The position numbers and the translations under genes are program-made. A stretch of DNA of 38,323 bases from Flavobacterium psychraerolatum (GTDB taxonomy: Bacteria > Bacteroidota > Bacteroidia > Flavobacteriales > Flavobacteriaceae): the NCBI RefSeq assembly GCF_025960985.1, contig NZ_JAOQMX010000044.1:1-38323 (forward strand), given 5' to 3'. The notes under the pieces are model-generated. The model saw nothing but the letters and a program-made list of their open reading frames with translations, made no database searches and had not been told where the DNA came from. The first letter of the stretch is position 1, and each line of letters begins with the position of its first letter. Shown piece by piece: positions 16,149 to 25,251 of this stretch.

Positions 16149-18143
16149 TTATCTTTTCGATTTAGCCTTATTTATAAATTCTAACTTTTTATAATCATTC
16201 CCTGGAATCCAAGCAAAACCTTCTGGAGTCCAATCTACTCCAGCGGTCCAAGCTTTTCCGCCAAATTCATAGGCACCTAAATCTGGTGCAGCTCCTATAA
16301 ATCTGTCCGTTATTTTTTTAATTTTATTGGCTTTATCAATTAGTGGAGACCCTTTTAAAGGCATAAAAAGAGTATTCTTTTCGATCGAAAATGGCAAAGT
16401 AGAAAACTGAACATTGTTTTTGAAATCATTGTCTGCTTCGCTTCCTTCAAACTCTTTTTCATCTACTCTATACTTGGTTCCATCACCAGAATGCCACCAA
16501 GGACGTACATCCGAAATATTGTTGTACAAGATATTCTCTGCTACATTGGTTTGGACACCATCTCTTTTGGGTACCCAACTATCAATAAGGGCTTGTTCTG
16601 CATGACCTACATTCCAAAAAGTATTGTTGTAAATTTCATTTTTAACGGCATTCCAATTCAAATGCAAACCACCCCATTCTATATCCCAAACTACATTGTG
16701 GTGCACAATATATCCCGCTGCATTGTTGTCTAGATAAATACCTACAGCTTTTTTACCCGCATGTTTGGCGCCATACGCATCATGAAACCAGTTGTGATGT
16801 ACCTCTACATTTACAGGAATACTTCTTCCGGTGACATAAAACAATCCTCCATCGGCTCCCGAAATTAAACATTTTTGAACGTGATTATAGGCAAACTCGC
16901 TATCATCACCCGTTACTTTTACTCCATCACGAGCGGAACCATAGAAGGAATTTTTTAAAATTTTATTTCTTGCACCACTACTATTCAGCAATTGCGCATG
17001 AATACCAATGGTATTGAAATATTGAATGATATTATTTTCGATTTTGTTATCCTCAGCATCTTTACTTATTATGATACCGTTCACAGTTCCACTTTCTAAA
17101 ACACATTTTTCAATGGTGTTATTAGACCCATTTAAGATTTGAATGGCGGCGTCACTTAATGCTGCACCGCTTAAATTGGTAATCAATTTATCAGATCCGT
17201 GTTTGACCATGCAGTTGGTTATATCATTATGATTTCCTTTGATGGTAATCATTCCTCCAAAAAAATTAAGCTTATTAAAATGAATATAATCTTTAGTAAT
17301 TTCGGCCGTATTTTCACGAGCAGTAACTTCTACCAAATCATTATTTGGATTTTTACCTTCGGGAGCATATAGGTATAGTTCTTTTTTTTGAGTGTCATAA
17401 TACCATTCTTTTGGTGCATCAAGCGCTTCTAATTTATTCATTAGATAAAAAATACCTCGATGACCATTCTCTGTACGCATCGGACTATGGGTGTCTCCAA
17501 AAGGCCATCTATCTGGCAATGTTTCAAAATGAATTCGATTTAAATCTTTTTCATAGTTGGTAATGGTACGTTCCCAGCTACAACCGCTATGCGCACCTAG
17601 GTAATGAATAGTTCCGCCAGTCCAATCGATATTCGGAATTTCGTTATTAGAAATAAAAGACATAGAATACGTCCCTTTGGTCATATCGATGTATTTGGCA
17701 TCCAAGGTATATTCATCATTGTCGGTATCATTTGGCCAACGAGCCAATTGCATTTTTTTCGAATTAAAAAAGACATTATTTCCGTCTCCTAATCCTAATT
17801 TGATACCTGATTTTTTATAAATATTTCCGGAAAATTTTTCCCAACTCGAAACTTGATCGGTTGCCGCAACAATGACAAAATCATTTTCAAAAGAGGTAAA
17901 CAAAATTGGTTTGGATGCAGTACCTGAATTTTTAGGTACAATATTTTCACGATAAGTGCCTTTGTGAATGTAGCAAACATCTCCTTTGATCATAATTGCA
18001 GCTGCCTGCGATATGGTTTTGAATGGATTTGATGCGGAACCATTTCCAAGAGATTTATTGGTGCAATCTACATGGTATTCTTTTGCAGCAACATTAAATG
18101 CTGTTGCAAAAAGCAGGAATAAAAATTGATAGTTTTTTTTCAT
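16149..18143 (-). CDS. Secreted right-handed beta-helix protein, possible GH/PL
   Basis: A 664-residue protein with a signal peptide (1-20, NVAA-K). The N-terminal part has NPFKTISQAA and GDVCYIHKGTYRE, the start pattern of DUF1565/pectate-lyase-like beta helices. It is followed by an MQLARWPND segment and then many Asn-rich turns (NHNDITNC, GSNNTIEKC, DNKIENNI, NKILKNSF) typical of a parallel beta helix at about 290-540. The C-terminus carries the PDLGAYEFGG signature. The fold is clear, but the enzyme class is not: related folds include GH28, GH82, GH110, GH120, GH141 and several lyases. It follows the tandem GH2 genes by 29 bases and is probably co-transcribed, so an exo- or debranching activity on the same galactan is the best inference. 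Confidence 0.72.
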   Translation of the reverse strand: MKKNYQFLFLLFATAFNVAAKEYHVDCTNKSLGNGSASNPFKTISQAAAIMIKGDVCYIHKGTYRENIVPKNSGTASKPILFTSFENDFVIVAATDQVSSWEKFSGNIYKKSGIKLGLGDGNNVFFNSKKMQLARWPNDTDNDEYTLDAKYIDMTKGTYSMSFISNNEIPNIDWTGGTIHYLGAHSGCSWERTITNYEKDLNRIHFETLPDRWPFGDTHSPMRTENGHRGIFYLMNKLEALDAPKEWYYDTQKKELYLYAPEGKNPNNDLVEVTARENTAEITKDYIHFNKLNFFGGMITIKGNHNDITNCMVKHGSDKLITNLSGAALSDAAIQILNGSNNTIEKCVLESGTVNGIIISKDAEDNKIENNIIQYFNTIGIHAQLLNSSGARNKILKNSFYGSARDGVKVTGDDSEFAYNHVQKCLISGADGGLFYVTGRSIPVNVEVHHNWFHDAYGAKHAGKKAVGIYLDNNAAGYIVHHNVVWDIEWGGLHLNWNAVKNEIYNNTFWNVGHAEQALIDSWVPKRDGVQTNVAENILYNNISDVRPWWHSGDGTKYRVDEKEFEGSEADNDFKNNVQFSTLPFSIEKNTLFMPLKGSPLIDKANKIKKITDRFIGAAPDLGAYEFGGKAWTAGVDWTPEGFAWIPGNDYKKLEFINKAKSKR

Positions 18144-18172
18144 TTTAGAAATTATAAAGGTTGGTTGGAAAG

Positions 18173-21022
18173 TTAAAATTCAAAAGTTAAATCTATAATT
18201 ATAGGCTCGTCATCATTACCGAAAATATTTTTGGGATTTCCTTGTGGACCTGTTCTCTCTGCTTCTTGGAATTTGGTACCTATAGCAGGAATATTTTTCA
18301 CAAACGATATATCTCCCACAGGAAAATCTTTAACGGTTGCTCCTTTTTGTGGATCTACTGGTTGTTTTGGTGTCAACATTCGTAAAAAAGTTGCGTCAGA
18401 TTTGCAATAAACCGTAAAACCATTGTTGTTGTTTCCTTTCAGTTTCATCCAATATAAACTGGAGAAGAATCCTTTGAATTCAGGATATACAAAACCCGAT
18501 TCACCCGTAACAGTATTGTTATAATCGTTTTCCCAAACGTTAAATTTCGTTCCTTTCATCCTGTTTCTCCAAACTCGGTAAGGACCATCACCCAACCATT
18601 TCATTCCGTTGACTTCTTGTTCAGGAAAAGAAAAGGAAATCCCCATATAACCCGTTACTTTCTTCTGACTTCTCATTTCGACCTTCAAATCAACCAAACC
18701 ATTTTGATGAATTGTCCACTTTATAAAATCTTGCGTTGTTTCGGTATTTTCATCCCATTTATAGTACTTTTTATTCTTTTTAAACAAAGCGATAACTTCT
18801 GTTTTAGTATCAGTCTGTTTTACAAAAACCGTATCGATTTTCCCTTTATGACCTAAAATAATAGGCCCTTCGTTTAACGGAATTAGCTTTCCATTAGCAA
18901 TCACTTCTTGCAATAAACCGGTAGTTTTAGAAAATTTAAAATCCTTATTATTAGCAATTACCAGAATTTGTTCGTTTTTAATTTCAGAAGAAACGGTTCC
19001 TTTAACTTCAGCAATACTTCTTTCTGAATTTAATTTTTCGGGCGTTTTTACCGGATACGACCAGGTAAAAATTTCCTTTCCGTGTGGGTCTGTCGCTGTT
19101 AAGTACAGTGCGTCAGCTGATTTCCAATTTTGTGGTTTCTCCACCAAAAAAGTACCCTTTTCATTAGGTTCTAGATTTGGTAATTTTACATTACTTTGTG
19201 ACAATACTTTAAATTCGGTTTTTTCATTTGGACCATTAAACTGCACCCATTTAGCCGTCATCACACATTCGTTAAGATTGGTAAAGTGGTACCTGTTTTC
19301 CACTTGAAAAATCCCTGAAAAATCATCTCGTATAAAACGGTCAGCAATAGCGATTGGCGACCAAACTTCTTTAATAGTGAAGTAACTACCTTCTTTTTCT
19401 CCATAAGGACCTACAATTCCGTCGGGTGCGTGATTTCCATCAAAATCAATTTCGTTATTTTTATCGGTTCGAATGACTCCTTCATCTGCAAAATCCCATA
19501 AAAAACCACCAGCAGCCAATGGCATATTCCACATTTGTTTCCAATAATCATCCAAGCCAGCTCCGTGACCGCCATCATACAAACCGTGCATAAATTCTGT
19601 AGGGAAATAGATTTTATCCTTTGCATAGGCATCATAAGCAAAAATATGGTAATCAGGATAATGCATTGTATTTGTTTTTCTGAAGATATTCCAAGGATGT
19701 ATTACTTCTCTTTTTTGAATGTCCCATTTTGTAAAATCATTGTCTAACGCTGTGTTCCAACCCGTTTCATTTCCATTTGCCCACAATACAATCGAAGGAT
19801 GATTTACATCTCGAACAATCATTTCTTTAATGATTTTTTGTCCTACTTTTGTATCCAAATAGGGGGTATGCCACGTACACATTTCATCAATTACAAACAA
19901 ACCTAGCGAATCGCAGACCTCCAAAAAATGTTTGTCTGGCGGATAATGTGACATACGAACCGCATTCATATTCATATCCTTCATCATTTTCACGTGCTCA
20001 ATACTCAACTCTTTTGAAGTGGTTCTACCCGAAGTTGGATAAAAAGAATGTCTGTTTACGCCTTTGAATTTTATCTGTTTTCCATTAACATAAATTCCGT
20101 CACTTTCACGGACTTCGATGGTTCGAAAGCCAATTTTTTCAATTTTAGTATGTAAGGTAGCTCCGTTTTTATCTAACAAGCTCATTTGAAGTAGATACAT
20201 CGTTGGTTTCTCCGGATTCCACGATTTTATATCAGATGCTTTTGTTGAAATAGTCCAATCACCATTCTTTTTTTTGAAATCAGTAATGGTCAAATCTTGC
20301 AATTTTTTTCCTGAAATATCAGCAAGAACCACACTTATATTTTCTGCCTTTTTCGAAGAAACTACTAGTGCTGTTTTCAGTTCACCAGTTGCTTTTGCAT
20401 CAATAGCAACTCTTTCAATGTGGTCTTTTGGAAGCACTTCAATAGAAACAGGTCTAAAAATTCCACCAAAAATCCAAAAATCCGCATTTCGTTCTGCAGC
20501 GTTTATCGATTCATTTGCAGATACTTTATTCACCTTCACTTCCAGAACATTTTCTACACCAAATTTTACCAAATTGGTAATTGAATATTTGAATTCATAA
20601 AAAGCTCCTTGATGAATTTCTCCTGCCAGTTTGCCATTTATTTTCACTTCGGCATCAGTCATTACACCTTCAAAAACTATTTTAAGCTCTTTGTTTTTCC
20701 ATTCCTTCGGAACCAAAAATTGATGCTTATATATTCCGTATTCATCATGTATTTTTCGGTCTGTATCTCTTTTGTCGTTTCCATAGTTATAGCCACCAAA
20801 ACCTTGTAATTCCCAACAAGAGGGAACGCCTATTTTTGCCCATTTGCCACTTTGCATTCCATCCGAACAATAAAAGTCCCATAGTACCATATCGTCTTTA
20901 CCTGTTCCAGACAAATATTTTATGGTCGTTCCTGTATTTTCAGCAGTATGTTGTGCCTTCGCATTCGAGAAAAAAAGTAAACTAACAAAACAGCTAATTG
21001 TAAAAAAATTATATATTTTCAT
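18173..21022 (-). CDS. GH2 beta-galactosidase, tandem copy 2 (949 aa)
   Basis: A secreted GH2 exo-enzyme, the downstream copy of a tandem pair. I chose the start at 21022 (MKIYNFFTISCF), which gives a signal peptide ending near SNAKA-Q and a 13-bp gap to the upstream gene; an ATG 8 codons earlier would overlap that gene. Domains: jelly roll, immunoglobulin-like domain, TIM barrel, then C-terminal domains including a Bgal_small_N-like region (GPIILGHKGKIDTV, WLGDGPYRVWRNRMKGT). Acid/base Glu in LWANGNETGWN (residue 419 from this start) and nucleophile Glu in FPTEFMHGLYDGGHG (476) are intact. It shares long identical blocks with its upstream neighbour, such as NGKLAGEIHQGAFYEFKYSI. Beta-galactosidase on agar/porphyran oligosaccharides is inferred from the locus. 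Confidence 0.85.
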   Translation of the reverse strand: MKIYNFFTISCFVSLLFFSNAKAQHTAENTGTTIKYLSGTGKDDMVLWDFYCSDGMQSGKWAKIGVPSCWELQGFGGYNYGNDKRDTDRKIHDEYGIYKHQFLVPKEWKNKELKIVFEGVMTDAEVKINGKLAGEIHQGAFYEFKYSITNLVKFGVENVLEVKVNKVSANESINAAERNADFWIFGGIFRPVSIEVLPKDHIERVAIDAKATGELKTALVVSSKKAENISVVLADISGKKLQDLTITDFKKKNGDWTISTKASDIKSWNPEKPTMYLLQMSLLDKNGATLHTKIEKIGFRTIEVRESDGIYVNGKQIKFKGVNRHSFYPTSGRTTSKELSIEHVKMMKDMNMNAVRMSHYPPDKHFLEVCDSLGLFVIDEMCTWHTPYLDTKVGQKIIKEMIVRDVNHPSIVLWANGNETGWNTALDNDFTKWDIQKREVIHPWNIFRKTNTMHYPDYHIFAYDAYAKDKIYFPTEFMHGLYDGGHGAGLDDYWKQMWNMPLAAGGFLWDFADEGVIRTDKNNEIDFDGNHAPDGIVGPYGEKEGSYFTIKEVWSPIAIADRFIRDDFSGIFQVENRYHFTNLNECVMTAKWVQFNGPNEKTEFKVLSQSNVKLPNLEPNEKGTFLVEKPQNWKSADALYLTATDPHGKEIFTWSYPVKTPEKLNSERSIAEVKGTVSSEIKNEQILVIANNKDFKFSKTTGLLQEVIANGKLIPLNEGPIILGHKGKIDTVFVKQTDTKTEVIALFKKNKKYYKWDENTETTQDFIKWTIHQNGLVDLKVEMRSQKKVTGYMGISFSFPEQEVNGMKWLGDGPYRVWRNRMKGTKFNVWENDYNNTVTGESGFVYPEFKGFFSSLYWMKLKGNNNNGFTVYCKSDATFLRMLTPKQPVDPQKGATVKDFPVGDISFVKNIPAIGTKFQEAERTGPQGNPKNIFGNDDEPIIIDLTFEF

Positions 21023-21035
21023 ATTTAGTTTTATA

Positions 21036-23873
21036 TTAAAATTCAAAAGTTAGGTCGATAGTGATAGGCTCATCATCATTACCGAAAAAATGTTCGGAGT
21101 TTCCGTGTGGTCCCATCGTATCTGGATCCTGAAACTTTGTGCCAATTCCTGGGATATTTTTTACAAATGAAATATCACCTACTGGGAATTTAGTATTCAA
21201 TCTTCCATTCTTATCCTCCTGCGTTTTATCAGGCGTTAACATTCGTAAATATGTGTGCGGCGAATGGCAATAGACCGTAAAACCATTATCGTCTTTCCCT
21301 TTTAATTTTGTCCAGTAGACGCTAGAGAAAAATCCTTTAAATTCAGGATACACAAAACCAGATTCTCCAGTTATGGTATTATTATAATCATTTTCCCAAA
21401 CCTGAAATTTAGTTCCTTTCATGCGGTTTCGCCACACGCGATAAGGACCATCGCCCAACCATTTCATCCCTGCGACCTCTTTTTCTGGAAATGAAAACGT
21501 AATTCCTCTATACTCTTTTAAGTTTCTAAAACCTTTAAATTCCACTTTTACATCCAACAATCCATTGGAATGCACGGTCCATTTAATGATGTCTTTGCCA
21601 TATTCTTTAATGGTTGACCAAGATGGGGATTTGACTGCTTTTTCAAAAGTGACTGTAATTTCTACTTTATCTTTTAGATTTTGAACCGCAACATTTTCTA
21701 TTTTGTCTTTTTGACTTAAAATAATTGGACCATTGTTTAGCGGAATAACCTTAGAACCTTTCATTACTTTTTGAAGTAAACCAGTCGTTTCAGAGAAAAC
21801 ATAGGTCATTTTATTAGCCACAACTTTTATCGAATTATCTTTAGTTTCGGACAATAAAGTTCCACCAACTGCATAATCAATTAATGGTGAATTCAGCTGT
21901 TTTGGTATTGTAACAGGATAAGACCAGGTGAAAATTTCTTTACCATAAGGGTCTGTCGCCGTCAAATGTAGTGCGTCTGCCGATTTCCAATTTTGAGGTA
22001 GTTCAACCGTAAACTTTCCTTTTTCGGCTGGATTTAGACTCGGCATTTTTACAATTCCTTCTGCCATGATTTTTGGACTTGATTTTTCTTCTGGTCCATC
22101 AAATTTCAACCACTTTGCAGTCATTTTACATTGCTCCAAATTGGTGTAGTGGTATCTGTTTTCTAATCTAAAAACGCCATTAAAATCATTTGTAATAAAT
22201 CTATCTTCGATATAAATTGGCGACCAAATCTCTTTAATTGTAAAATAACTCGCTTCTTTTTCGCCATAAGGGCCTACAATTCCGTCAGCGGCTTTATTTC
22301 CTTGCAAATCAATTTCATTATTTCTATCCGTTCTTTCGATGCCTTCATCTGCAAAATCCCAAAGAAATCCTCCCGCACTTAAGGGCGTATTCCACATTAG
22401 ATTCCAATAATCATCCAAACCAGCTCCATGTCCACCATCGTATAAACCGTGTAAAAATTCCGTAGGAAACAAAATTTTCTCCATCGAATACGAATCGTTT
22501 ACCAAAGAATGGTAAGGGCTGTAATGAATCGTATTTGTTTTTTTGAAGATGCTCCAAGGATGAATGACCTCACGTTTTTGAATATCCCATTTTGCATAGT
22601 CATCATCAACTTCTTTATTCCAACCTTGCTCATTACCATTTGCCCAAAGTAAAATGGATGGATGATTTACATCACGAACGACAGTCTCTTTTACTAGTTT
22701 ACGGGCTACTTTTGTTTCCAATATTGGGTTGTGCCAAGTACAAAGCTCATCAATAACAAACAATCCCAAAGAGTCACACACTTCTAGAAAATGAACATCT
22801 GGCGGATAATGAGACATACGCACCGCATTCATATTCATGTCTTTCATCATTTTTACATCATCAATACTAATCTTTTTTGAAGTAGTACGTCCAGAAGAAG
22901 GATGAAACGAGTGGCGATTGACACCTTTAAATTTAATTCGCTCGCCATTTACATAAACGCCGTCACCTTCTATAATTTCAACAGTTCTAAAACCAATTCG
23001 TTGGCTTACAGCATGTAAAACCTCATTTTTAGTGTTGAGAATTTCAATATTTAAGGTATACAAATTGGGTGCTTCTGGATTCCATGTTTTTATAGCATTG
23101 GCTTTTGTTGACACTGTCCATTTATCTTGTGATTGGGTTGCTTTTTCAACTTTTAAGACTTGAATTTTCTTTCCGTTTGCATCAGATAAAGACAGTTTTA
23201 CGGTGGTCGCTTTTTGAAAAGTTGTAAAAACATCTGCAATTATAGTTCCGTCTGCTTTTGCGTCAATCGCTACACGGTCAATATTTTCTTTAGGGAACAC
23301 TTGCAAGTACACAGGTCTATATATTCCACCAAAAACCCAAAAATCAGCTTCACGTTCTGCAAAGTTGATGGATGCATTAGCCGACACCTTATTTACTTTT
23401 ACTTCTAGTACATTATCAGTTCCGTATTTTAATAGTTTGCTAATGGAATATTTAAATTCATAAAAAGCGCCTTGATGAATTTCTCCAGCCAACTTTCCAT
23501 TGATTTTAACTTCGGCATCGGTCATTACGCCTTCAAATACGATTTGTACCTCTTGATTATTCCAGTCTTTCGGTACTTTAAAGGTGTGTTTGTACAAGCC
23601 AAATTCCTTTGCTCTTTTATCTGAATCGTCACTACCATAATTGTAAGTTCCAAATCCTTTTTGCTCCCAACAAGATGGTACTCCAATTGAAGTCCATTTG
23701 CCGCTTTTTCTTCCTTCTGAACAAAAGAAATCCCAATCTACTAAATGATCCTTATCGGTACCTGATAAATAATGAATCTCGGTTTTTTGATTTTTAGAAA
23801 TAGGTAGATTCTGAGCCAGTGATGCATAGCTATTCAGAATTAAAATTAGCAACAATGCTGTAAACTTTTGCAT
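21036..23873 (-). CDS. GH2 beta-galactosidase, tandem copy 1 (945 aa)
   Basis: The first gene of the minus-strand unit. A signal peptide covers residues 1-20 (SYASLA-Q). It has full GH2 architecture with a long C-terminal region that includes WLGDGPYRVWRNRMKGT and a TNDD-free C-terminus ending IDLTFEF, as in its twin. The acid/base is E415 in LWANGNEQGWN and the nucleophile is E472 in FPTEFLHGLYDGGHG. It is near full-length identical in layout to the gene at 18173, pointing to a local duplication followed by divergence, mostly in the immunoglobulin-like domain (residues 200-290) and around 640-760. It is divergent from the membrane regulator at 24061, whose shared operator-like repeats lie 112-156 bases upstream of this start codon. 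It is probably regulated by that protein. Confidence 0.86.
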   Translation of the reverse strand: MQKFTALLLILILNSYASLAQNLPISKNQKTEIHYLSGTDKDHLVDWDFFCSEGRKSGKWTSIGVPSCWEQKGFGTYNYGSDDSDKRAKEFGLYKHTFKVPKDWNNQEVQIVFEGVMTDAEVKINGKLAGEIHQGAFYEFKYSISKLLKYGTDNVLEVKVNKVSANASINFAEREADFWVFGGIYRPVYLQVFPKENIDRVAIDAKADGTIIADVFTTFQKATTVKLSLSDANGKKIQVLKVEKATQSQDKWTVSTKANAIKTWNPEAPNLYTLNIEILNTKNEVLHAVSQRIGFRTVEIIEGDGVYVNGERIKFKGVNRHSFHPSSGRTTSKKISIDDVKMMKDMNMNAVRMSHYPPDVHFLEVCDSLGLFVIDELCTWHNPILETKVARKLVKETVVRDVNHPSILLWANGNEQGWNKEVDDDYAKWDIQKREVIHPWSIFKKTNTIHYSPYHSLVNDSYSMEKILFPTEFLHGLYDGGHGAGLDDYWNLMWNTPLSAGGFLWDFADEGIERTDRNNEIDLQGNKAADGIVGPYGEKEASYFTIKEIWSPIYIEDRFITNDFNGVFRLENRYHYTNLEQCKMTAKWLKFDGPEEKSSPKIMAEGIVKMPSLNPAEKGKFTVELPQNWKSADALHLTATDPYGKEIFTWSYPVTIPKQLNSPLIDYAVGGTLLSETKDNSIKVVANKMTYVFSETTGLLQKVMKGSKVIPLNNGPIILSQKDKIENVAVQNLKDKVEITVTFEKAVKSPSWSTIKEYGKDIIKWTVHSNGLLDVKVEFKGFRNLKEYRGITFSFPEKEVAGMKWLGDGPYRVWRNRMKGTKFQVWENDYNNTITGESGFVYPEFKGFFSSVYWTKLKGKDDNGFTVYCHSPHTYLRMLTPDKTQEDKNGRLNTKFPVGDISFVKNIPGIGTKFQDPDTMGPHGNSEHFFGNDDEPITIDLTFEF

Positions 23874-23958
23874 GTGGAGTTGGTTTTTGGTTAACTTTTA
23901 GAAGTGTTTAAATCGAAATAACTTCCAAATAAGAAATATTATTTATATATGAATACTT

Positions 23959-23966
23959 CAAATGTA
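23959..23966 (-). promoter_or_regulatory. Candidate -7 box of the tandem GH2 unit
   Basis: TACATTTG on the minus strand matches TANNTTTG, 86 bases before the start codon at 23873. The -33 region would fall at about 23985-23992, inside the left arm of the operator-like repeat (23985-23997). A clear TTG at -33 is not seen, so the promoter may need activation. Confidence 0.45.
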
Positions 23967-23984
23967 TCTAATTAATAATCTTTA

Positions 23985-24029
23985 TGTAACTTTAACCACT
24001 CTTTAACAGTAGCTATAACGGTTAAAGTT
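23985..24029. promoter_or_regulatory. Operator-like inverted repeat, GH2/regulator-1 spacer
   Basis: TGTAACTTTAACC (23985-23997) faces TAACGGTTAAAGTT (24016-24029), with ACTTTAACC/GGTTAAAGT as perfect 9-bp arms. A third half-site CTTTAAC (24001-24007) is the complement of GTTAAAG (24021-24027), around a central AGCT. The same 13-mer TGTAACTTTAACC and the 14-mer AACTTTAACCGTTA recur in the promoter of the paralogous regulator (28022-28040). This arrangement fits a binding site for these regulators; that is an inference. Confidence 0.6.
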
Positions 24030-24060
24030 GTAAATAAAACATTGACATACAGTTATTTAA

Positions 24061-25215
24061 ATGAAAGACACTAGCTTAACCAAAAACCAAAAGCAAGACC
24101 TTGTTAACCACATAAAGCAAAGTAAAACCTTTAAAAATGCCCCTACAAGTAGTGCTTTACTACAATACTTATTTGAGGCTACCGAAAATGAAACTTCACT
24201 TAAAGAAGCTACTATCGATATTGAGTTTTTTGGAGGTTCGCAAAACTCAGATAAAACTAATCCGCGTGTACGCGTGAATGTGTACAACTTGCGCAAGAAA
24301 ATAGTAAGCTATTATGGAGCCGAAGGCCAAGACGAAGTCTATCACTTAATCATTGATAAAGGTCAATATCAAGTTCGATTTTATAAAAAAGAAACAGCAG
24401 TAAAACGTAAAATTAATTGGGCGGTGGTGATTCCTTATATAGGGTTGTTTCTTGCTCTTTTTATTTTAGTTCTAATAAAAATCCCAAATTCGAAACCTGA
24501 TTTATGGAAATCTTTTTTGGACAATAATACGATTACTAATTTGTTTATTGGTGACCATTTTGGAATCACAGGCAACACAATAACAAACGGTAAAGGTTGG
24601 ACTAGAGATTTCAATATAAATAGTCAAAAAGAATTTTATCAGCTTATTGATAAATATCCCAACTTAAAAGACCAAATCAAACCCTCTGATTATTCGTATA
24701 GCACCAAAATGGGGGTTTTGGCAACACAGCAATTGGAGCGTTTTTATCGAAATTACGATCACGATTTTACCATCCGTTTTACCACTCAAAGTTCAATTGT
24801 CGAGATTAAGGAAGGGAATGCCATTTATGTGGGGCCAACGAAAAATAACAGCCCATTCATTCCGTTTTTTAATGAAGCGAATCCTTATTTCAAATTAAAA
24901 GAGGATGTTTTGTACTTTTCCAGTCATCCTAGTTTGGAGAGCAAGCGGTTTGATTTGACTTCGCCCAAAGACACGGTAGAATATGCGATTGTTTCAAAAT
25001 ATCCCACAATAAACAACACTGAACATTTTGTGTTTTTCTCCCAACATGATATAGGTGTGAGTGCCACAGTGGAATATTTTACCAATCCTGAAAATATGGA
25101 GGCGTTTTCGAACCGTTACCTCAAAGGTAAAAAACACTTTACCGCTGTTTTTAAAGTCAAAGGACAAAACCGCACCAACACTAATATAAAACTAGAAATG
25201 GCCATACCTTTTTAA
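24061..25215 (+). CDS. Membrane-anchored winged-helix-like regulator 1
   Basis: A 384-residue one-component regulator candidate. Residues ~8-108 form a cytoplasmic domain with the pattern LLQYLFEAT ... KEATIDIEFFG ... NPRVRVNVYNLRKKIVSYY ... IIDKGQYQVRF. I recognise this as the N-terminal winged-helix-like domain common in acidobacterial TolB/TPR proteins. One membrane helix follows at about 119-140 (WAVVIPYIGLFLALFILVLI). The ~240-residue C-terminal domain should be outside the inner membrane and may sense a signal; its sequence ends with HDIGVSATVEYF and HFTAVFKVKGQNRT. It is divergent from the tandem GH2 operon and converges with GH3 (36-base gap). The paralog at 28143 has the same architecture. 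DNA binding and ligand sensing are inferred; no HTCS, AraC or sigma/anti-sigma regulator is present nearby. Confidence 0.65.
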   Translation: MKDTSLTKNQKQDLVNHIKQSKTFKNAPTSSALLQYLFEATENETSLKEATIDIEFFGGSQNSDKTNPRVRVNVYNLRKKIVSYYGAEGQDEVYHLIIDKGQYQVRFYKKETAVKRKINWAVVIPYIGLFLALFILVLIKIPNSKPDLWKSFLDNNTITNLFIGDHFGITGNTITNGKGWTRDFNINSQKEFYQLIDKYPNLKDQIKPSDYSYSTKMGVLATQQLERFYRNYDHDFTIRFTTQSSIVEIKEGNAIYVGPTKNNSPFIPFFNEANPYFKLKEDVLYFSSHPSLESKRFDLTSPKDTVEYAIVSKYPTINNTEHFVFFSQHDIGVSATVEYFTNPENMEAFSNRYLKGKKHFTAVFKVKGQNRTNTNIKLEMAIPF

Positions 25216-25251
25216 AGATACGACCATTTTTATTAGTTTATTTTACTGCTA

